From the NCBI GenBank assembly GCA_024760905.1, contig CM045734.1:39026064-39090063 (forward strand): a DNA stretch of 64,000 bases, in the 5' to 3' direction. Of the stretch, positions 33,564-45,400 are shown in pieces (the first letter of the stretch is position 1; each line of letters starts with the position of its first letter). The stretch is from Plotosus lineatus. Lineage: Eukaryota; Chordata; Actinopteri; Siluriformes; Plotosidae. Made by a program: the position numbers and the translations under genes. A model generated the notes under the pieces. That model was not told where the DNA came from and made no database searches. It saw nothing but the letters and a program-made list of their open reading frames with translations.

Positions 33564-34003
33564 CTGCAGTGCAGTGTAAACAAAATATTTAGTAATAAAC
33601 CACATTTTCTTTCTCATATTTAAAAGGGATCAGTGCAATGTTTTTATGGTATTTAAAAACATACAGTTCAAGTCTACAGTGCGGCATAATGTTTGTATAG
33701 GACAACAGCAAACTGATTAATGGTCCACATTTACATGAACATATGAAGCAAGTCAAGCTGAATATTAATAAGTTAACTGATTTATGGTATCATATCATAA
33801 TATAATTCAGATTGTGTGGTCTATACAAGTCCTTGTGAATGAACAATAATAACTTACAATGCTGTATGAGTAAAGACACATGATATAAATCTGTGGTGTA
33901 ACTTGCAGACAAACTACTGACAAAGATGCTTGTTAAAAAAAACCCACACATTCTGACCAATGAGTTTCAATAATTCAACAGTGCTGTGGCTGCCAAGTCA
34001 TTA

Positions 34004-35084
34004 CAGATGCTTCCCAACTTACGTTTTTTTTCACCTTCCCTTCAGCCGTCCAGAACCGAACTAAAGCATAAGTTGTTACTGTATATTTCAGTGACGTATG
34101 ACGTTCATACTGTACTATACATTCATAAATACCATTACCGTATCTCATATAATACCCCTAAATCAATTATTATAAAAATAACATTGTAAAACAGTATCAA
34201 ATATATCAAATATCAACATTAATTTCAAATAAATTAAATTCAAGCAAAATAATTTCAAATGGATAAATTTTAATCAAATTCACTCATCAAATATCAAATA
34301 CAGTATCAAATATAACCTTTAACATTCTCTACGATGCAATCTTTCTGCTTGTAAATGGTTCCGATGGTCGACGGATGGTCACTTTACATGAAGCTGAGCA
34401 AAGTCACTTTACATTAAGCTTAAAACAGCCAATCAACACTTACAATATGTGAGGCGCTCCACTGAAAGTAGTTCACTTGCTTGTGCTTGAGACAAAGCAC
34501 AGTTAACCGGACTTCCAGTCTTTCAAGTGAGCAAGGGCGCCGTTGAATACTTGTTTAGTACTCAGTCTGCACTGATGTGAATTACCAGCAGGGCAGAGAG
34601 TTCTCTTCTTTTCTGGATTCGGGTTTTCATTCATTTTACAACTCTCTTTGCTTAATTGAGTATGCATGGTAGATTGCGCCGATCCGTGCAGATAGTTAAT
34701 TCAGTCTTGGGAAAACCGGAAATTCCGGCATATGCCAGAAAACTTGCACCCATGCTAGTAGGCATACGCTTCTGACCAACCATATTTGCTTAGGGTTGCA
34801 AAAGTCCGCAAAACAGTGTAAACACAAAGATCACAGAGATGACGTCTTAACACAAGGGTAACATGCAGTGAACTGGAAAGCAGCAGGGAACGTTCATTCT
34901 GTTGTTTGTAAACAATGGACGCAGCGTCATTACGTCATTGCGTCAGCGTACTACGTAGGTACGTGTCGTACTACAGAGAGAATGCTAAACTCAAAATTTG
35001 ACAAATTATTATTTGTTTGGTTGAAAAAATCCCCATAAAATCGAAAAAACGTAAAACGAATGAACGTAAGTCAGGGAGCGTCTA
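34004..35084. mobile_element. Tigger-like element, family V
   Basis: The left end CAGATGCTTCCCAACTTACG pairs with the right end read inward, AGACGCTCCCTGACTTACG. TA precedes the left end. Inside is an AT-rich stretch of repeated ATCAAATAT-type words (34,190-34,320). No transposase frame is seen. Confidence 0.65.
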
Positions 35085-35812
35085 TTATTGTTCTTGTTCA
35101 AATGCTTTGACGTACAGTATTATATACTAGTATTTGTGACTGTGAATGTCATGCCTTACAAATGGCTGGGCTATGACTTCTTGGGATGTTACACTGAACA
35201 ATTACTTGGACAAGTCAATACCTTTTGGTTTGTTTTTTTAGTCTAAAAGAATTATCAATTCTCCAAAAAAACCCAAAACAAAACAACTTAATTTACTTCC
35301 ATGCTGATAAAAATCTATGTGCACAACTACAGTTACAACATAAAATATAACAGAGACTTAAGAAACATTATTAATTACAGACAGTGATTGAGAGTATCAA
35401 ATAGAAAGCCCACCCAGGACTTGCCAAAATAGATTGAGCATCAATAAAGCATGAACCTAAAGCTAATTAGAATTCTAGTAAGTAAGAAACAGTTGCACAG
35501 TCATGGCCAAAATCATAATGACTGTTAGTTGGTGGAAGATCAATCATTAATAACAATTATTCAGTCAATTTATGAACAAAAGTCTTCAATTTTATTTTTT
35601 TTATATGAAGAGAAATCTGTTTCCTTTTTGCATTAATATACTGTATTTCTGAATAAAAACACACTTCTTTAAATGCACCATTGAAATAACTAACCGCAGT
35701 CCATAAAAACTAAATTAGTATATTTTTATAAAATATTTAAAATATTTTATTATAAATGACACATAACTGTCCTAATGATAACAAAGCACACACATACACA
35801 CACACACACACA
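35085..35812. other. AT-rich intronic sequence
   Basis: Nothing recognised. It ends in a (CA)n run (about 35,786-35,812) that abuts MITE X copy 4. Confidence 0.55.
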
Positions 35813-36526
35813 CAGGGATCCCTCGCTACTTCACGCTTCAATTAATGCGATTTCAGTGCATCGCGGTTTTTAAAGGAATAAATAAATAAATATTCATTGA
35901 ATTAAAAAATAATGAAATTAAGGAAGAATAGGTGGAAAAGTTAAGGAAAATATCACAAAAACAAGGCCAATTATGCAAATAAATAATTAAATTGATTAAT
36001 TAAAAAAAAAAACTCTAAACCAACGCAAAACAAAAAACAACCCAAAATCTCCCATCAAAACTGGATGCATTGTTACATCTGTGTGTGCGTGCGCGTTTGC
36101 GCAGCCAGGCCCCCCTCTGCCGGAGCCTAGTATTAAGTATACCTCAGGATAATGTTTAATCATATTTCATACTTATATTTAGAATTTATTTTTCTGTAGA
36201 TTTTATTCCATTTCTATTTCTACTTGTTCTTCAACTTGTTGTCACTTTCACCCTTGGACATGGTGGTATCTCTGAATGTTTGCAAAACGAATGTTGGTAA
36301 ATTGGAGAGCATCTGTATTTATATTTTATTTACATCTTATGTTTTTTAAATGTTTAATTATTATTATAAGCATTGATAGCATTGGATATGTATTTATTGA
36401 TATTATATACACATATACATGTACGTATACGTCAGTCAGGAGTGGGGGGGTGATCCTACTTTGCGGATTTCGATGGTCACGTGGGGATCTCGGTCCCAAT
36501 TAACCACGGAAAGTGAGGGATCCTTG
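35813..36526. mobile_element. MITE family X, copy 4, interrupted
   Basis: The ends are CAGGGATCCCTCGCTACTTC and, inward, CAAGGATCCCTCACTTTCCG. The left flank is a CA microsatellite rather than TA. A fragment of Tigger-like family W (36,104-36,313) lies inside: the family X sequence breaks after GCGCGTTTGCGC and resumes at GTATTTATATTTTATTTACA. Confidence 0.82.
36104..36313 (-). mobile_element. Tigger-like family W terminal fragment
   Basis: In reverse complement this matches 17,074-17,255: TATGAAATATGATTAAACAT, a CCTGAGGTA block and TACTTAATACTAGGCTCC. Only one terminus is present. Confidence 0.7.
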
Positions 36527-37390
36527 TATGGATGCATGTATGTATGTATATATTATATAGGTCTGAACAGGTACTGAAATGTGTGTGACACTGACCTAGA
36601 ATATTTTTGTAGATTTATATATTTTTTGCCCTTTTTAATGTATTAGGCTGATATGCACTAAAGCCTGGTAGATGCAGGATAATACTCCTTGGAGAAGCTG
36701 CATAATCAAATTCTCAGTAGGAGGACTCAAAAAGTCAATATTTAACATGGACAGAATGAATAACCATCTATTCACTAATAATAGCTTTAATTAATTGTGT
36801 AATTAATTACTCAATGACAATTGATAGTGTTTATTCAACTTTTCTTTGTTATCTACAGTCAATAAATACCAAAACATCAGTGATCGGTGGGAGCAGAAGA
36901 TGCACTATGTAACAAGGAAAGGAAAAAAGTTACATAATACCATCAATCCTGTTTTATGTCTGGTGCTTGTTTACCAATTTTGCTACGCACATGAAAATTC
37001 CATGGTTCATGATGCATACACCTGTGCTCCGTTTCATGCTGTTATTTGACCTGTGGAGACCTTAGCAGAGGCTCAGCGGGACGTAAAAATAATGAGGTTT
37101 TTCTCTTTTCACAAAATTGAGCATGAAAAAGGTGTAAACTAGGAAGTATTTGAATTATTTAAAAAACTGTGTTCACCATATGTACATATTTTGATATGGT
37201 TTTATTTCCCAGGAATGCACTAAATATTTTTGCATTGGTTCACAAATAAACATGGAGTTTGAAATATTTATTGATATTTGACGTTGGGCAGTTAGAAAAT
37301 GTGCCAATTTCATGAACAGACCCGGACATACAGACTGGTTCCAATTATCTGACACCTTCTGCATGAAGCATGTGCCGGGGAGGGGGGGAT

Positions 37391-37416
37391 TTTATTTATA
37401 TATATTTATTTATATA

Positions 37417-37480
<64 letters not shown>

Positions 37481-37481
37481 A

Positions 37482-37571
<90 letters not shown>

Positions 37572-37585
37572 ATTATATATATATA
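37391..37585. repeat. (TA)n-(TG)n microsatellite
   Basis: A long TA run with few interruptions ends in a TG run and abuts a palindromic repeat. Confidence 0.95.
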
Positions 37586-37586
37586 A

Positions 37587-37840
37587 AACAAAAATAAAAG
37601 GACAGGACAAAGACTTTCTATTGAAACTCCATTTATCACTACAGATCTGTTTCGAGGGGTGGTGAAACCATCCTCTCTCTTCAGGTGATTATAGAAGAAT
37701 ATATAGATTATATAAATATAGATTATATTCTTCTATAATCACCTGAAGAGAGAGGATGGTTTCACCACCCCTCAAAACAGATCTGTAGTGATAAATGGAG
37801 TTTCAATAGAAAGTCTTTGTCCTGTCCTTTTATTTTTGTT
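37587..37840. repeat. Penelope-like inverted repeat 1 (long hairpin)
   Basis: Two arms of about 119 bases (37,587-37,705 and 37,722-37,840) are almost perfect reverse complements around a short AT-rich centre. Each arm has ACAGATCTGT, the CACCTGAAGAGAG block and CAATAGAAAGTCTTTGTCC. The arms carry hammerhead ribozyme sequences. The arrangement of AT microsatellite plus inverted terminal units fits remnants of Penelope-like retroelements, many of which carry hammerheads. No polymerase or GIY-YIG frame is present, so the class is inferred. Confidence 0.7.
37635..37689 (-). ncRNA. hammerhead ribozyme motif, intact core
   Basis: On the minus strand the order is helix I strand ATCAC, core CTGAAGA (37,684-37,678), helix II (GAGAGGATGGT / ACCACCCCTC with one bulge and one mismatch), core GAAA (37,653-37,650), helix III ACAG-AT-CTGT, the U-A cleavage step at 37,641/37,640, then helix I strand GTGAT. 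All invariant hammerhead positions are present. Helix III is only four pairs with a two-base loop, as in Penelope-associated hammerheads, which are thought to act best as dimers. The partner arm on the plus strand has AAAA instead of GAAA and is predicted dead. Confidence 0.78.
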
Positions 37841-37905
37841 ATTTGCTCTACCAAAAAGTATTGAGCACTCTCCTACGGAAGGATCTACTCAAAAAATCCT
37901 CTCTC
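37836..37905 (+). repeat. Penelope-like terminal module
   Basis: TTGTTATTTGCTCTACCAAA followed by a GAGCACTCTCCTACGGAAGG block. The same module lies inverted at 38,300-38,362. It follows the plus-strand hammerhead arm and leads into an AT tract. Confidence 0.65.
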
Positions 37906-37915
37906 CATATATATA

Positions 37916-37988
<73 letters not shown>

Positions 37989-38021
37989 GTATGTGTTTAT
38001 ATATATGTATATATATATATG

Positions 38022-38060
<39 letters not shown>
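37906..38060. repeat. (TA)n/(TG)n microsatellite between the two hairpins
   Basis: TA and TGTA runs, with a TATGTATGTG-type variant repeated twice. Confidence 0.95.
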
Positions 38061-38064
<4 letters not shown>

Positions 38065-38065
38065 A

Positions 38066-38265
38066 AAGGACAGGACAAAGGCTTTCTATTGAAACTCCAT
38101 TTATCACTACAGATCTGTTTGAGGTGGTGAAACCATCCCTCTCTTCAGGTGATTACAGAAGAATTCTTCTGTAATCACCTGAAGAGAGGGGATGGTTTCA
38201 CCACCCCTCGAAACAGATCTGTAGTGATAAATGGAGTTTCAATAGAAAGCCTTTGTCCTGTCCTT
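38066..38265. repeat. Penelope-like inverted repeat 2 (near-perfect palindrome)
   Basis: Arms 38,066-38,163 and 38,164-38,265 meet without a spacer at GAAGAATTCTTC. Their sequence is the same unit as repeat 1. The left arm lacks a few bases of helix II and the G of GAAA, and the right arm is complete. Confidence 0.75.
38174..38228 (+). ncRNA. hammerhead ribozyme motif, intact core
   Basis: Helix I strand ATCAC (38,174-38,178), core CTGAAGA (38,179-38,185), helix II GAGGGGATGGT pairing with ACCACCCCTC (38,200-38,209) with one bulged A, core GAAA (38,210-38,213), helix III ACAG-AT-CTGT (38,213-38,222), cleavage after A38,223, helix I strand GTGAT (38,224-38,228). Helix II is better paired than in the 37.6 kb copy, so this is the best ribozyme candidate. 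Activity cannot be judged from sequence alone. Confidence 0.8.
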
Positions 38266-38266
38266 T

Positions 38267-38299
<33 letters not shown>

Positions 38300-38362
38300 G
38301 ATTTTCTGAGTAGATCCTTCCGTAGGAGAGTGCTCAATACTTTTTGGTGGAGCAAATAACAA
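38300..38362 (-). repeat. Penelope-like terminal module, inverted copy
   Basis: Reverse complement of 37,836-37,898 with few changes. Its expected hammerhead unit to the right is missing and is replaced by a TA run (38,366-38,412). Confidence 0.65.
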
Positions 38363-38412
<50 letters not shown>

Positions 38413-38416
<4 letters not shown>

Positions 38417-39330
38417 CATATATACACACACACACACATACATAAAAAAAACACAAAATATGTAGTGTGACATTATTGTATGTTCAAAATCTTCCCTGAA
38501 AATTTTAATCTATTTGTGACTTGGACAGACATGTCTCAGGCTAATCATATTTCCATCGACAAGTAAGCTGAAATAAGAGAGGTGAAAGACAGGCCTGTGG
38601 GCAGACATGGGGAAGAAAATAGTCACATCATGAGAAATAACCTAGTAAAGAAGCTGTGCCTCACCACAGAAATGTCTCTCAACACTTATGTTTACAGCTT
38701 AGATTCACGCTTGAACCCCAGTTGTCCTGTGTGCTACATCACAAAGATAGAAGTAAAAATGTACAGGCTCTTTCACAGTTGGATGATGAATTTCCACAGC
38801 AGTGATGAAAAGCAGAATAAAGATAAATTGTGAGTCAAAGGTCCAATGCTTATGCTGTTTGCTTAATGCAAACTTGCTAAAAAGGCCACATGGATGAGAA
38901 CAAGTGTGCATCAGTGAACGGCTTGTGGCGGAAAACAAACAGAGGAATCAGAGGTTTATTTGTTAGGGCCAATTTTGGTGATTTTTTTAAAAATAGTTTT
39001 AATATGGCAATTTAATGAGCAAATTATATATCATATGTTTAAATAAAGTTTCAAAGCAATGAATGAGATGGCAAAGATTTACAAGATTAATACAGTCCCA
39101 TCAACTGAAAACACAAATGACAAATAATCAATGATAACAAAATACAGGGAGTAAATTTCCAAAAGTAACCTGATTTATTCACAAGACAAAAAAGTTATGC
39201 TTAAAAAAAGTAAAATAAATATAATATATAAAACAAAAATATACAGCGAGATGATAAAGACAACTTAAGCTGTTTATAGTTCAGTCGTTCTCAACTTCAA
39301 GTTTACATCATTATAATCATATATTATATA
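38413..39330. other. intronic sequence, nothing recognised
   Basis: No frames or terminal repeats that I can support. Confidence 0.5.
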
Positions 39331-39811
39331 CAGTGGTACCTCACTTTACTAAAGTCTCACCAAACAAAAAATTCAGGTTACGAAAAGCCTTTTCCTAAAA
39401 TTTTTGTCTCTGGATACGAAACAAGTCCACGTTACGAAAGCGCCATGTTAAAAATTCAAACGCGCCATTCAAACATTAAAACACGCCATTCAAACAATGC
39501 ATAAGCTGCTCTCCCATCAATGACTTTCAAACATCCCGCCTGCTGGCCTCCCATTGGCTAACAACTGAGCTGTCGTTCATGTCGCCTTCACACTTGAGCG
39601 TAATCTTGGACAGGTCCATCTGACGCCATCTTGGACAGGGATCCCATTGGCTAGGAGGGATGACGCAGCTACCTCCCATTGCCTATAATGGAGCTGAATC
39701 TACCATGATGCTTTTCGTGTAAAGGACAGTTGCTGTTCTTTTATGCTTTATTTCTTGACTCAGGCTTTTAACCTTCCATAAAGATTTGTAAGATTCTAAG
39801 AAGACATGGTC

Positions 39812-39848
<37 letters not shown>

Positions 39849-40140
39849 ACAGACGCACAGACGCACACTTCCGATTTCCGGTGCGAGTGAGAAGAAGAAA
39901 TGGGCTCGAGTGATATCACAAAGGAATATGGATAAACCCGTCTACCATCAGTACGATATTGAAGCAGAAGGAGGTCTGAAAAGGTATACTTTTATAATTT
40001 TTAAAACGTTTACAGGGTAGTATTGAGAGCCTTGGAACGACTTGCGCGTTTTACATGTAAAATGCTGTTCAATTTACGAAACATGCAGGTTACGGAAAAG
40101 GCTCTGGAAAGGATTAATTTTGTAAAGTGAGGTACCACTG
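39331..40140. mobile_element. Tigger-like MITE, family Z, copy 1
   Basis: The ends are CAGTGGTACCTCACTTTACT and, inward from the right, CAGTGGTACCTCACTTTACA, with TA on both sides. The interior words TACGAAA and CATGTAAAA recur in copy 2 (52,522-53,214). It contains a (CA)n run at 39,811-39,842. Confidence 0.88.
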
Positions 40141-40149
40141 TATGTATGT

Positions 40150-40230
<81 letters not shown>
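40141..40230. repeat. (TA)n-(CA)n microsatellite
   Basis: This fills the gap exactly between Tigger-like copy Z1 and MITE X copy 5. Confidence 0.95.
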
Positions 40231-40232
<2 letters not shown>

Positions 40233-40668
40233 GGGATCCCTCACTTTCTGCGGTTAATGGGGACCGAGAATACCCGCAAAGAACCGATTTCCGCGAAGAA
40301 GGATTGACCCCCCCCCCCCCGAATGACATATATGTACATGTATATGTGTATATAATATCAATAAATACATATTTAATGCGATAAATGCTTATAATAACAA
40401 TTAAACATTCAAAAATAATGCACAAGATGTAAATAAAAAATAACTACACACATATACAGACGTGTGTGCACACACTCAGATGCGCACTGCACAAAAATGT
40501 AAGTAGTTTTGATGGGAGGTTTTGGGTTGTTTTTTGTTTGTTTAGGGTTTTTTGCATATTATCTTTTTCCTCTATTCTTTAATTTCATCATTTTTTTAAT
40601 TCGATGAATATTTAAAAAAATGCAATGCACTGAAGCCACATGAATTTAAGCGTAACGAGAGATCCCTG
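40231..40668. mobile_element. MITE family X, copy 5
   Basis: The ends are CAGGGATCCCTCACTTTCTG and, inward, CAGGGATCTCTCGTTACGC. TA follows on the right, and a CA run replaces it on the left. A 3' fragment of the same family is at 40,830-40,942. Confidence 0.85.
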
Positions 40669-40829
40669 TATTTAGTAAGAGTAAATTTCAGTCAGAGATT
40701 CATTCCCAATACACCGCCATTAGTCCCTGATGGACAGCGTTTTCTCATTTTTTTATCCTTGATGTAAAAACAACAAAGACATGACACTATTGTATAGGTC
40801 AGTGCTACTCAAATTTTGAAAAGAGACTA

Positions 40830-40942
40830 TTTTTCCTAAATTTCCTTATTTTTTTATTTTTCGATGAATATTTTTGAACAACCCGCGATGCACTGAAGCA
40901 GCAGGAAACTGAAGCATGAAAATAGTGAGGAATCACTGCATT
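40830..40942. mobile_element. MITE family X, terminal fragment
   Basis: CCGCGATGCACTGAAGCAGC and a diverged right end (AGTGAGGAATCACTGCA) match the right part of family X. Confidence 0.65.
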
Positions 40943-41318
40943 TCGTATACTATATATATATACACATACATATATTATACAAGTAATTTGGGCATAGCCT
41001 AGCCTAGGCTAGCCGAGAGACAAGATAATTTTATTTAAGTCATTTCTCAACTTAAGTCGTCTCTCCTGGAACCCATTAATGATGTAAGCCGAGGCATACC
41101 TGTACATGTATATTTCACAGCAATATTCTCCTTTGGAAGTTGTTCTTTCTTGCCGTGGGTTATAAAAAGGAGTCTGTTCTAATCCAAGGAAGGAATGATG
41201 TTTCGAAGTTCATCAAGACCCTAAACGATGATGCGTTAAGGTCTATTAGTTCTGTTAAACTGTAGTACGCTCTTCCACTCTTCCTTTGTTCTATCACAAT
41301 GTGTGTCAAATTGTTATA

Positions 41319-42108
41319 CAGTGATACCTCTGCTCACGAACATAATTGGTTCCCAGAAAGTGTGTGTAAGGCAAAAAGTTCGTCTTCCGAACATTTATTT
41401 CCCATAAGAAACCATTAAAATGAGAATAATCCGTTCCCAGGTCCACATAAAACATAATTTTCTACTAAATAAGCCTTAAAACTACACAAAAATATACCTT
41501 ATTTTATGTATAATAAATGTGCTATTGTATTGTAATTAAAGAAATAAACTGTACTGTATAATAAAGTCGTTTTATTTACCTTTGTGATGGTAGTTGACGG
41601 CTTGATGGAATGGAGTGGGAGGAGGAGGGAGGGAGGGACTTACTGTTTGGAAGGAGTGTTTGGAAACGCCTACTGTTTGGAAACACCCTTAGCCACACAC
41701 GCACCCTTAATAGCTTCCTTGTTCTTAAGGATGGGAGCAATGGTAGACTTAGCGTACTGGTACTGGGACGCTGAGTCACACAAACGCACACCTCGTTCGT
41801 GTTTTTCAATGATCTCCGCCTGTGGTGGGGTCTTTTTCGGTCCCATAATAGCAAAAGTACACTCAATATGGTCCAAAATGTCTATCAAACACAAACCACT
41901 TCCGCACTCAAAGAAAGGGGTGTGACGAACTGTGACGCCGTGAGCATGCGTCAGCTTCTCGTGGCCGCCACCGTGGCGCTGTTCGACCGCGTGGTTTGAT
42001 TCGTCCGCCGAAAAGTAGTTCGTCAGCAGAGACTATATGCTCGCAAATTTAATGTTCTTGAGGCGAAAAGTTCGTGAGCTTAAGCGTTCGTCAGCGGAGG
42101 TTTTACTG
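41319..42108 (-). mobile_element. Tigger/pogo-like transposon, family Y, copy 2
   Basis: The structure is the same as at 1,929-2,711, with TA on both sides and only scattered substitutions. It is 790 bases long, differing mainly by small indels, one of which restores two residues in the transposase fragment. Confidence 0.88.
41670..41846 (-). pseudogene. Tigger transposase N-terminal fragment (family Y copy 2)
   Basis: MGPKKTPPQAEIIEKHERG, then SASQYQYAKSTIAPILKNKE and AIKGACVAKGVS: a CENP-B/pogo type DNA-binding helix-turn-helix. The frame then ends, and no catalytic domain is present. Confidence 0.7.
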
Positions 42109-42284
42109 TATATCATAATAATCACCGAGTGACCAAGTGATCAAATACATTTTTGTAACATAACGTATGTCGCGTGTGCAAAATATGCATTTTTTTACTT
42201 TTGAAAAAGAAAGTGAGATTATAAATACATACATAAATATATATTTACTATATATGTAATATCTGTATAATATATTTATATACA

Positions 42285-42331
<47 letters not shown>
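42285..42331. repeat. (CA)n-(TA)n microsatellite
   Basis: A CA run of about 18 units passes into a short TA run. Confidence 0.95.
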
Positions 42332-42332
<1 letters not shown>

Positions 42333-42431
42333 CAGCTCTGTTCACCCAAACAGACCCAGGTTTCACACTGAGTGAGAAGAAATTATAAAAAAGACACTTT
42401 TTTGTGTATTTATTTGATTCCTGTTAAAGAA

Positions 42432-45400
42432 TGCAGCCTTGAGGGGGGGGGCACAAACCAGTGTCTCTCCCTCACGCCGGTCCCAAGCCCGGATAAATGC
42501 AGAGGGTTGCGTCAGGAAGGGCATCCGGCGTAAAACAAATGCCAAATAAACTATGCGAATCACAAAAAAGAATGACATACCGGATCGGTCGAGGCCCGGG
42601 TTAACAACGACCGCCATCAGTGCCGTCAACCAACAGGGTGCTGATGGAAATTGGACTACTGTTGGTCGAAGACGTCGAAGAAGGAGAGGCGGGAGGCGTG
42701 TCCGTTGCCAGAGAGAGAAGAGGAAAGGCATGAGTCTAGGACTGAAAGTAGGGACTTTGAATATTGGAACTATGACAGGAAAAGGTAGAGAGCTGGCTGA
42801 CATGATGCAGAGGAGGAAGGTGGACATACTGTGTGTTCAGGAGACCAGGTGGAAAGGTCGCAAGGCTAGAAGCATAGGAGCAGGGTTTAAGCTGTTTTAT
42901 CACGGTGTGGATGGGAAGAGAAATGGAGTCGGAGTCATCTTGAAGGAGGAGTTTGCCAGGAATGTTCTAGAAGTGAAAAGAGTGTCAGACAGAGTGATGA
43001 GTCTCAAGTTAGAAATTAAAGGTGTGATGGTCAATGTTGTTAGTGCTTATGCCCCACAGACAGGATGTGAGCGAGAAGAGAAGGAGAGATTCTGGAGGGA
43101 GTTAGATGAAGTGATGCAGAGTACCCCCAGAGGTGAAAGAGTGGTCATTGGGGCAGACTTCAATGGACATGTTGGTGCAGGAAACAGAGGGGACGAGGAA
43201 GTGATGGGTAGGTTTGGTATCCAGGACAGGAGCATGAAGGACAGATGTTGGTAGATTTTGCGAAAAGGATGGAAATGGCTGTGGTGAATACTTTCTTCCA
43301 GAAGAGAGAGGAGCATAGGGTGACTTATAAAAGTGGAGGTAGGAGCACACAGGTAGACTACATCTTGTGCAGGCGATGGAATTTAAAGGAAGTCAGTGAC
43401 TGCAAAGTAGTAGCGGGTGAGAGTGTTGCCAAACAGCATAGGATGGTGGTGTGCAGGATGATGCTGATGGTGAGGAAGGTGAAGAAGGCAAAGGCAGAGC
43501 AGAAGACAAAGTGGTGGAAGTTGAAAAGGAAGAGTGTCGGGTTGTCTTCAAGGAGGAGTTGAAACAGGCTTTGGGTGGTCAGGAAGTGCTTCCAGATGAC
43601 TGGACAACTACAGCGAATGTGATCAGGGAGACAGGTAGGAGAATACTGGGTGTGTCATCTGGAAGGAAAGTAGATAAGGAGACTTGGTGGTGGAATGAGG
43701 AAGTGCAGGAGTGTGTACAAAGGAAGAGATTAGCTAAGAAGAAGTGGGACATTGACAAAACCGAAGAGAGTAAACAGGAGTACAGGGAGACACAGCGTAA
43801 GGCAAAGGTAGCAGTGTCAAAGGCCAAACAGAGCGCGTTTTATGACTTGTATGCTCGGTTGGAAAGTAAGAAGGGAGAAAATGATTTATATAGGTTGGCA
43901 CAGCAGAGAAATAGAGATGGGAAGGACGTGCAGCAAGTTAGATTGATAAAGGACAGAGAGGGAAATGTATTGACTGATGACAGAAGTGTGCTGGGAAGAT
44001 GGAAAGAGTACTTTGAAGAGCTGATGAATGAGGAAAATGAGAGAGAAAAAAGAGTAGAAGAGGTGACTGTTGAGGACCAGGAAGTAGCAAAGATTAGTAA
44101 GGGTGAAGTGAGGAGGGCATTGAAGAGGATGAAGAATGGAAAGGCAGTTGGTCCTGATGACATACCGGTGGAGGTATGGAAGTGTCTAGGAGAGGTAGCA
44201 GTAGATTTTCTGACAAGAACATTTAACAAGGTCTTAGAGAGTGAGAGGATGCCAGAGGAATGGAGGAGAAGTGTGCTGGTGCCCATTTTTAAGAACAAGG
44301 GAGACGTGCAGAGTTGTGGCAACTACAGAGGGATAAAGTTGATGAGCCATACGATGAAGTTATGGGAAAGAATAGTGGAAGCTAGACTGAGGGCAGAAGT
44401 CAGCATTTGTGAACAACAGTTTTGGTTTCATGCCCAGAAAGAGCACCACAGATGCAGTGTTTGCCTTGAGGATGTTAATGGAGAAGTACAGAGAAGGTCA
44501 GACGGAGCTGCATTGTGCCTTTGTGGATCTGGAGAAAGCATATGACAGGGTGCCGAGAGAAGAACTGTGGTATTGCATGAGGAAGTCTGGAGTGGCAGAG
44601 AAGTATGTTAGAGTGGTGCAGGACATGTATGAGAGATGTAAGACAGTGGTGAGGTGTGCTGTCGGTGTGACAGAAGAGTTCAAGGTGGAGGTGGGACTGC
44701 ATCAAGGGTCAGCTCTCAGCCCCTTCTTGTTCGCTATGGTGATGGACAGGCTGACAGACGAGGTTAGACAAGATTCCCCATGGACTATGATGTTTGCAGA
44801 TGACATTGTAATCTGTAGTGAGAGCAGAGAACAAGTGCAGGAAAATCTAGAGAGGTGGAGGTATGCCCTGGAAAGGAGGGGAATGAAGATTAGCCTCAGT
44901 AAGACAGAATACATGTGCATGAATGCCAAGGACCAAAGAGGAACGGTGAGATTACAGGGAGCAGAGATAAGAAAAGTGGAGGATTTTAAGTACTTAGGCT
45001 CAACAATCCAGAGCAATGGAGAGTGTGGAAAAGAGGTCAAGAAGCGTGTGCAGGCAGGTTGGAATGGTTGGAGAAAAGTGTCCGGTGTGATGTGTGATAG
45101 GAGGGTATCGGCAAAAATGAAAGGAAAAGTGTACAAGACGGTGTTGAGGCCAACGATGCTGTATGGGTTAGAAACAGTGGCCCTGGGGAAAAGACAGGAG
45201 GCAGAGTTGGAGGTAGCAGATATGAAAATGTTGAGGTTCTCTTTGGGAGTAACGAGGATGGATAGGATTAGGAATGAGCACGTCAGAGGGACAGCACATG
45301 TAAGACGTTTTGGAGACAAAGTCAGAGAGGCTAGATTGAGATGGTTTGGACATGTACAGAGGAGGGATAGTGAGTATATTGGTAATAGGATGCTGAGGCT

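Noticed and set aside
37587..38362. A CRISPR-like or other repeat array
   Set aside because: The repeats are inverted, few, and separated by microsatellites. The genome is eukaryotic, and the hammerhead and Penelope-like explanation fits.
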